A stretch of DNA of 28,279 nucleotides from MM2 sp035460165 (GTDB lineage Bacteria; Pseudomonadota; Gammaproteobacteria; Burkholderiales; Methylophilaceae), in the NCBI GenBank assembly GCA_035460165.1, contig DATHWW010000021.1:1-28279 (forward strand). The letters are read 5' to 3'. The translations under genes were made by a program, and so were the position numbers. Below are positions 23,919 through 28,279 of the stretch, in pieces. The notes beneath the pieces were generated by a model. The model saw nothing but the letters and a program-made list of their open reading frames with translations. It was not told the origin of the DNA and did no database searches. The stretch's first letter is position 1. Each line of letters begins with the position of its first letter.

Positions 23919-24770
23919 CTATGCGCTGACCTGAACGCGGATGCCGTGCTGGCTGATACGTTGGGCCAGGGTTTCCAGCCAGGATTGCGGGAGGCGGGTG
24001 AGGCGCGGGGCTTCTGGCTGCAGCGAGGGGCGGGCGAGGCCATAGAGATGGACGCCCTTGATATCGGAGTGAGCCTGGGCGAGTAGTGCAAGATAGGCGT
24101 CGAGTTCTGCCGCCGGTGGCGGTATGCCGTCCAGGGCGAAGACGCAGGTTTGCACCCAAGTCGAACAAGCCTGCGCGCACATTCTCAAACGCTCCAGCAC
24201 ACCTTGCGGATTGAGCCGCACATCGTTAATGCGAGCAGTCCCTTCTGCCGTCGCGGCATCCACCTTGAACCAGACTTCACCGTTGATTTGGCCGAGGTGG
24301 CGGATGGCGTCCAGTACGCCGGGTTTTTCGATGAGGCTGCCGTTGGTGATGAGGCGGACGGGGAGTTGGCCGAGCAGGTCCAAGTCGCGCAGCACATGTT
24401 CGACCACGGCGATGGCTGCGCCAAGCTCGGCGGAGCTGGTGGGCTCGCCGTTGCCGGAGAAGGCGATGTCTTCAAGGCGGCGGGCTTCTTCGGGGACGCG
24501 TTCTTGCATGAAGGTGCCGTTGAGCACATCGCTCAGCATCTGGCGCAACTCACGTTCAAGTTGCGTCAGGTCGATTTCAGGGGCTGCGCCACGCACGAGA
24601 TCAGGCACCTGGCAGTAGATGCAGCGCCAGTTGCAGGCGTTGTTCGGGTTGAGATTGATGCCGACTGAGACACCGCGTGCGCGTCGCGATACCACCGGGT
24701 AGACATAGGTCATGCCTGCGCTGTCGCGGTCGTGATGCGTGGCGTCGAGTTGCGGTTTGGGTGTGTTCAT
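23919..24770 (-). CDS. Radical SAM protein (COG0731/TYW1-like group)
   Basis: A 283-aa radical S-adenosylmethionine enzyme. The [4Fe-4S] cluster motif is CNWRCIYC (Cys46, Cys50, Cys53, CX3CX2C), preceded by the strand GVSVGINLNPNNA. AFSGNGEPTSS is the glycine-rich SAM-binding block, and LITNGSLIE and EVWFKVDAATAEG are typical of the Fe-S oxidoreductases related to wyosine synthesis enzymes. Substrate is unknown; no partner gene nearby suggests one. There is no clear ribosome site before the ATG at 24770, and a second ATG at residue 20 (24713) is an alternative start. Divergent from mscL. Confidence 0.85.
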   Translation of the reverse strand: MNTPKPQLDATHHDRDSAGMTYVYPVVSRRARGVSVGINLNPNNACNWRCIYCQVPDLVRGAAPEIDLTQLERELRQMLSDVLNGTFMQERVPEEARRLEDIAFSGNGEPTSSAELGAAIAVVEHVLRDLDLLGQLPVRLITNGSLIEKPGVLDAIRHLGQINGEVWFKVDAATAEGTARINDVRLNPQGVLERLRMCAQACSTWVQTCVFALDGIPPPAAELDAYLALLAQAHSDIKGVHLYGLARPSLQPEAPRLTRLPQSWLETLAQRISQHGIRVQVSA

Positions 24771-24919
24771 ACTGGCGTCAGTTGTGCAAAACGCAAAAAT
24801 TGGAGTAATTTAAATCTTAATCAAGCGGATAGTTTAATCGAAAGGGATGCAGAACACTGCGCAGTACTTGGGTGTGTGCATCGTTTTTAATCGTTTCAGG
24901 CCAATGGCGGGAGGTTGCA

Positions 24920-25360
24920 ATGTTCAAGGAATTCAAAAAGTTTGCCATGCGCGGCAATGTGGTGGATATGGCGGTCGGTATCATTATCGGCGCGGCGTTC
25001 GGGGCTATTGTCAAATCCCTGGTGGATGACCTGATCATGCCGCCTATCGGCTTGTTGCTAGGCAATGTCGATTTTGCCAACCTGTTTATAGTGTTGAAAG
25101 AAGGCGCCATTCCCGAGCCTTATGCTTCGCTGGATGCAGCCAAGAAAGCGGGGGCGGTGACGTTGAATTACGGCGTGTTCATCAATGCCCTGGTGAGTTT
25201 CACCATCGTCGCGTTCGCGGTTTTCCTGCTGGTGCGTGCCGTGAACAAGCTCAAGGCTGGGGAAGAGGCCCCAGAACCGACGACCAAGGATTGCGAGTTC
25301 TGCTTTACCGCAATTCCGATCAAAGCGAAGCGGTGCCCTAACTGTACTTCTGAGCTTTAA
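24920..25360 (+). CDS. mscL: Large-conductance mechanosensitive channel MscL with C-terminal zinc-ribbon
   Basis: MscL is the pentameric inner-membrane channel that opens under membrane tension to release solutes during hypo-osmotic shock. The 146-aa protein shows the N-terminal amphipathic helix MFKEFKKFAMRGNVVDMAVG, then TM1 (GIIIGAAFGAIVKSLVDDLIMPPIG) and TM2 (ALVSFTIVAFAVFLLVRAVNKL). After TM2 a tail carries CEFC and CPNC, a short zinc-ribbon-like extension seen in a subset of MscL proteins. The ATG at 24920 is preceded by GGGAGG. In-frame codons back to 24872 are not homologous. Confidence 0.96.
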   Translation: MFKEFKKFAMRGNVVDMAVGIIIGAAFGAIVKSLVDDLIMPPIGLLLGNVDFANLFIVLKEGAIPEPYASLDAAKKAGAVTLNYGVFINALVSFTIVAFAVFLLVRAVNKLKAGEEAPEPTTKDCEFCFTAIPIKAKRCPNCTSEL

Positions 25361-25369
25361 GAAGCGGCT

Positions 25370-25429
25370 GCCATCTTGGGGTGTACGGCGCTCAAAAACC
25401 TTTTGTACTCCATGCGCCCGCAAGATGGC
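25370..25429. repeat. Inverted repeat between converging mscL and the small secreted protein gene
   Basis: GCCATCTTG (25370-25378) is complementary to CAAGATGGC (25421-25429), and inside it GGCGC (25387-25391) pairs with GCGCC (25414-25418). The fold covers most of the 94-bp gap between the two stop codons and could act as a bidirectional transcription stop, although it lacks a T run. It may be a dispersed REP-like element. Confidence 0.5.
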
Positions 25430-25454
25430 TCGCGCTTAAGACTGCCTTCACGAC

Positions 25455-25817
25455 CTACTGCTGAATGATCTCAGGCTCGGCGGCGGTAGGTGCTCCCGAA
25501 CCATCGTCCTCCATCATGCTGAATACAACCGTAACCACCTGGTCTCCCACGAAATCCAGTTCGGTTGTCTTGTAGTAATCGCCATTAACCGCAGTGTTCA
25601 GATAGTAGTAATGCCAGATGGAGCCCATGACCTCGCCGGTTTCATCGTCCTTCACATCAACAATGCGGGCCGGCTCGCCCAAATGCTCGACGATCTGCGC
25701 TTTATCGGCAGTCTTGATGCGCGCGACGAATTCATGTTCGCTCAAGGGAATTTCATCACCGCCAGCCATGGCTACGCCGGACAGGCTGGCGAGAAGTGCT
25801 GCGGTAAGGACTCTCAT
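25455..25817 (-). CDS. Small secreted protein, BamE/SmpA-like in character
   Basis: A 120-aa protein with a clear signal peptide MRVLTAALLASLSGVAMA and predicted cleavage before GGDEIPLS. The mature part reads EFVARIKTADKAQIVEHLGEPARIVDVKDDETGEVMGSIWHYYYLNT, then YKTTELDFVGDQVVTVVFSM. The pattern of a helix, LGEPxRI, a strand with tyrosines and LDFVGDQVVTV resembles the SmpA/OmlA (BamE) fold. It has no lipobox cysteine, so it would be periplasmic and soluble. The ATG at 25817 was chosen because AGGAG precedes it. Function not known. It lies downstream of corC on the same strand with 95 bp between. Confidence 0.8.
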   Translation of the reverse strand: MRVLTAALLASLSGVAMAGGDEIPLSEHEFVARIKTADKAQIVEHLGEPARIVDVKDDETGEVMGSIWHYYYLNTAVNGDYYKTTELDFVGDQVVTVVFSMMEDDGSGAPTAAEPEIIQQ

Positions 25818-25912
25818 GATCTGGACTCCTGCAATAGAGTGGCGATGTCCTAAATAGGAGGGACCCGCCGCATGAAAAGTTCCCCCGGCCATACGAGGAA
25901 AGCCTTTATAGA

Positions 25913-26758
25913 TCAGGCCTCTGCTACCGAAGGCGCTTCCTCAACGTGTTCGACCAGCAGCGAATATACGCGCCGACTGTCCGCGCGCAGCACGGTGAAC
26001 TTGAATCCGTCGAAAATGACCTGTTCGGCGCGTTTGGGCAAGTGGCCAAACTTGCTCACCACCAGGCCACCGATGGTGGAAAATTCTTCATCGCTGAACT
26101 CCACACCCAGCGCCTCATTGAAGTCGGCGATTTCGGTGAGCGCCTTGACGCGGAACCTGCCGCTGGCGTCTCGGAAGATGTTGTCCTCGGTTTCGTCGTA
26201 GTCGTATTCGTCCTCGATATCGCCGACGATCTGCTCCAGCACGTCTTCAATCGTCACCATGCCGGCCACGCCGCCGTATTCATCGACGACGATCGCGATA
26301 TGGTTGCGGTTGCCGCGGAACTCCTTGAGCAGCACGTTAAGGCGCTTGGATTCGGGGATGAACACCGCCGGGCGCAGCATGTCGCGTACTTCGAAGTCCT
26401 CGCCGGCGTAATAGCGCAGCAGGTCCTTGGCGAGCAGGATGCCGAGGATGTCGTCCTTGTTTTCGCCGATCACCGGAAAGCGCGAGTGTGCGGTTTCGAT
26501 GACGAAGGGGATGAATTTTTCGGGGGGATCGGTAATGTCGATCACGTCCATTTGCGAGCGCGGGATCATGATGTCGCGCACCTGCATTTCCGAGACCTGC
26601 AGCACGCCTTCGATCATTGCGAGGGCGTCGGCGTCGAGCAGATTGCGCTCGTAGGAGGAGTGGAGGAGTTCCACCAGTTGTTCGCGGTCTTCCGGCTCGC
26701 GCAGGAGCAGGTGCGAAATTCGTTCCAGCCAACTATGTTTACTACTGTCATCCGCCAT
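25913..26758 (-). CDS. corC: CorC/HlyC-type CBS-domain transporter-associated protein
   Basis: CorC-type proteins contain a CBS pair and a C-terminal CorC_HlyC domain and have been linked to magnesium and cobalt efflux; this soluble form lacks the membrane domain. The 281-aa protein begins with an acidic helical region. The CBS pair then runs from VRDIMIPRSQMDVID (about 60) to DEYGGVAGMVTIEDVLEQIVGDIEDEYD (about 170-195). The C-terminal domain includes FNEALGVEF, TIGGLVVSKFGHLPKRAE and FKFTVLRAD. It overlaps ybeY by 11 bases, with AAGGAAG inside ybeY as ribosome site, so it is co-translated with it. Confidence 0.95.
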   Translation of the reverse strand: MADDSSKHSWLERISHLLLREPEDREQLVELLHSSYERNLLDADALAMIEGVLQVSEMQVRDIMIPRSQMDVIDITDPPEKFIPFVIETAHSRFPVIGENKDDILGILLAKDLLRYYAGEDFEVRDMLRPAVFIPESKRLNVLLKEFRGNRNHIAIVVDEYGGVAGMVTIEDVLEQIVGDIEDEYDYDETEDNIFRDASGRFRVKALTEIADFNEALGVEFSDEEFSTIGGLVVSKFGHLPKRAEQVIFDGFKFTVLRADSRRVYSLLVEHVEEAPSVAEA

Positions 26759-27284
26759 GTGTTATGGCTTCCTTTTCAATACGATAGGGGTCAGCATAGC
26801 CCAATTTTGTGACGATTTGTGTTTCGAGGGACTCCATCACGGATGCCTCTTCGTCGGTTTCGTGGTCGTAGCCCTGCAAGTGCAGGATTCCGTGAACCGT
26901 GAGATGCGCGTAATGCGCTTCCAGCGGCTTGCCTTGTTCCAATGCTTCCTTTTCGACGACGGCATGGCACAGGACGATATCGCCCATCAGCACAGGCTCT
27001 TCGGCGAGCGGGAAGGTGAGCACGTTGGTGGCGTAATCCTTGCCGCGATAGTCGCGGTTGAGCTCGCGGCCTTCGGCTTCATCGACCAGTCGCAGCGCGA
27101 CTTCGGCGTCTTCTTCCAACGCGGCGAGCGCCCACTTCTTGAATTGCGCGCGGGTCGGGGCGTTTTCAGGCTTGATCGCATATTGCACGGCCAGATCCAG
27201 ACGTGGTTTTTTTGTTACACGGGAGTTTTTGCCGGCTTGTTGCGACGCAGGCGAGGGCGCCTGCGCTACGGATTTGGCACTCAT
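26748..27284 (-). CDS. ybeY: Endoribonuclease YbeY with an N-terminal extension
   Basis: YbeY is a zinc-dependent RNase involved in 16S rRNA 3' maturation and ribosome quality control. The catalytic metal motif is HGILHLQGYDH, and the DYRGKDYATNVLTFPL block is equally diagnostic. The protein is 178 aa against about 150-160 for the family, because 25-30 residues precede the usual start region LDLAVQYA. This part, reading VAQAPSPASQQAG, is encoded across a hairpin repeat at 27246-27265. No ATG, GTG or TTG start was found closer to the conserved part. The ATG at 27284 overlaps the phoH stop by ATGA. It overlaps corC at the other end. Confidence 0.93.
   Translation of the reverse strand: MSAKSVAQAPSPASQQAGKNSRVTKKPRLDLAVQYAIKPENAPTRAQFKKWALAALEEDAEVALRLVDEAEGRELNRDYRGKDYATNVLTFPLAEEPVLMGDIVLCHAVVEKEALEQGKPLEAHYAHLTVHGILHLQGYDHETDEEASVMESLETQIVTKLGYADPYRIEKEAITHGG
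27246..27265. repeat. Hairpin repeat inside the 5' end of ybeY
   Basis: CGCAGGCG (27246-27253), loop AGGG, CGCCTGCG (27258-27265): a perfect 8-bp stem. The surrounding sequence, read on the minus strand as GTAGCGCAGGCGCCCTCGCC, resembles a dispersed GC-rich repeat of proteobacterial intergenic regions. Here it lies in frame within a coding sequence. Confidence 0.6.
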
Positions 27285-28240
27285 TGCGATTGTCCGGCCT
27301 CGTAACGCTCGTAGGCATTGATAATCTTCTGCACCAGCGGATGGCGTACCACGTCGTCCGACAGGAATTGCGTCATCGCGATGCCGCGTACGTCCTTCAA
27401 TATTTTCTGCGCTTCCACCAGGCCGCTCTTCTGGCCGCGTGCCAGGTCGATCTGCGTCACATCGCCGGTGATCACCGACTTTGTGCCGAAGCCGATGCGG
27501 GTGAGGAACATCTTCATCTGCTCGGTGGTGGTGTTCTGTGCCTCGTCGAGGATCACGAAGGCGTGGTTCAGCGTGCGTCCGCGCATGAAGGCCAGCGGCG
27601 CGATCTCGATCGTGCCTTTCTCGAAGGCCTTGGTGACGCGCTCGAAGCCCATCAGGTCGTAGAGCGCGTCGTACAGCGGGCGCAGGTAGGGGTCGACCTT
27701 CTGCGCCAGATCGCCGGGCAGGAAGCCCAGGCGTTCGCCGGCCTCGACGGCCGGCCGGGTGAGGACGATGCGCTGCACTGCGCTGCGCTCCAGCGCATCG
27801 ATCGCGCAGGCCACGGCGAGGAAGGTCTTGCCGGTGCCGGCCGGGCCGATGCCGAAGGCGATGTCGTGGTCGAGGATGTGGCGCAGGTACTGGGTCTGGT
27901 TGCCGGTGCGGCCGGCCAGGTCGGCGTGGCGGGTGCGCAGCGTGATGGCGCCGTCGCCGGGGTTCGCGTCGCGGACGCCGCCGCCCTGGGCGGCCTCGAC
28001 CAGCGCGAGCTGGAAGCTCTCCGGGGGGATGGGCTTCTTGGCGCGGTCGTAGAGCGACTGCAGCAGCGCCGTGGCGCGCTCGGCCTGCGCCTTGGCCCCT
28101 TCGATGCGGAAGGACTCGTTGCGGCGCGTGATGCCGACGTTGAAGGCCGCCTCGATGGCACGCAGGTGCTCGTCGAGCGTGCCGCACAGGTGCGCGAGGC
28201 GGATGTTGTCGAGCGGGATGAAGGCGTGGCGCAGGATCAC
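27281..28240 (-). CDS. PhoH family ATPase (PhoH/PhoL-like)
   Basis: A 319-aa PhoH-type P-loop ATPase, usually encoded directly upstream of ybeY and linked to RNA metabolism. The Walker A is GIGPAGTGKTF, Walker B is HAFVILDEAQNTT, and FLTRIGFGTKSVITGDVTQIDL and RLGFLPGDLAQKVDPYLRPLYDAL are family blocks. The N-terminal FIPLDNIRLAHLCGTLDEHLRAIE is also typical. The GTG at 28240 is a possible start but has no ribosome site, and the frame stays open to the window edge, so the true start may be outside. GC content rises from about 52% in a 60-bp sample near the 3' end to above 70% in samples near the 5' end. Confidence 0.93.
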   Translation of the reverse strand: MILRHAFIPLDNIRLAHLCGTLDEHLRAIEAAFNVGITRRNESFRIEGAKAQAERATALLQSLYDRAKKPIPPESFQLALVEAAQGGGVRDANPGDGAITLRTRHADLAGRTGNQTQYLRHILDHDIAFGIGPAGTGKTFLAVACAIDALERSAVQRIVLTRPAVEAGERLGFLPGDLAQKVDPYLRPLYDALYDLMGFERVTKAFEKGTIEIAPLAFMRGRTLNHAFVILDEAQNTTTEQMKMFLTRIGFGTKSVITGDVTQIDLARGQKSGLVEAQKILKDVRGIAMTQFLSDDVVRHPLVQKIINAYERYEAGQSQ

Positions 28241-28279
28241 GGGCAGGGCGGTCGCGTGGGGAGCCCGATTGTGGCGCGG

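Noticed and set aside
1..28279. CRISPR array, prophage, toxin-antitoxin pair or defence genes
   Set aside because: No regularly spaced direct repeats, integrase, phage structural gene or known defence domain was seen on either strand.

Overview
The window looks like chromosomal DNA of a betaproteobacterium. Protein sequences, gene orders (phoH-ybeY-corC, lnt-glyQ-glyS-gmhB-plsC, ccoNOQP-ccoG-fixH-ccoI) and a base composition near 55-60% GC all fit. A Gallionellaceae/Nitrosomonadales-type microaerobic lineage is plausible, but that finer placement is inference from the sequence alone. Most of the window is housekeeping and respiratory DNA with tight gene spacing. I did not find a convincing new multi-gene system. 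The unusual material is repeats, decayed genes and a few odd gene ends.

Layout. 1-73: truncated tRNA-Leu(CAA) on the minus strand, divergent from queA. 115-1759: queA and a CobC-like histidine phosphatase, overlapping. 1911-2450: PduO-type cobalamin adenosyltransferase, converging on the phosphatase. 2592-3928: yaeQ and murI, overlapping by ATGA. 3934-5067 (minus): ilvE followed by a zf-CHCC zinc-finger protein. 5141-5992: a PfkB-type sugar kinase. 5993-6585: a decayed OmpW-type porin gene and a strong terminator.

6586-15617 is a cbb3 oxidase locus. It runs from a SCO/SenC copper chaperone through structural genes ccoN, ccoO, ccoQ and ccoP to the assembly genes ccoG, fixH/ccoH and ccoI. SCO, CcoG and the CcoI copper pump are expected to supply and mature the copper centre of the oxidase. 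A 267-bp MITE-like element with 31-bp perfect terminal inverted repeats and a cloverleaf-like fold sits between ccoP and ccoG. The usual small ccoS gene is not found after ccoI. Instead there are 490 bp of hairpin-rich repeats, including a terminator.

16110-18511 (minus) holds an AT-rich orphan ORF, a YgjP-type metallopeptidase, plsC and gmhB. 18546-23082 (minus) holds glyS, glyQ and lnt. 23200-25817 is an accessory block: an AHSA1/SRPBCC protein with a broken DUF1801 gene upstream, a radical SAM protein, mscL, and a small secreted protein. It separates lnt from corC, ybeY and phoH (25913-28240, minus). ybeY has an N-terminal extension partly encoded by a hairpin repeat, and GC content rises sharply in the 5' half of phoH at the window edge.
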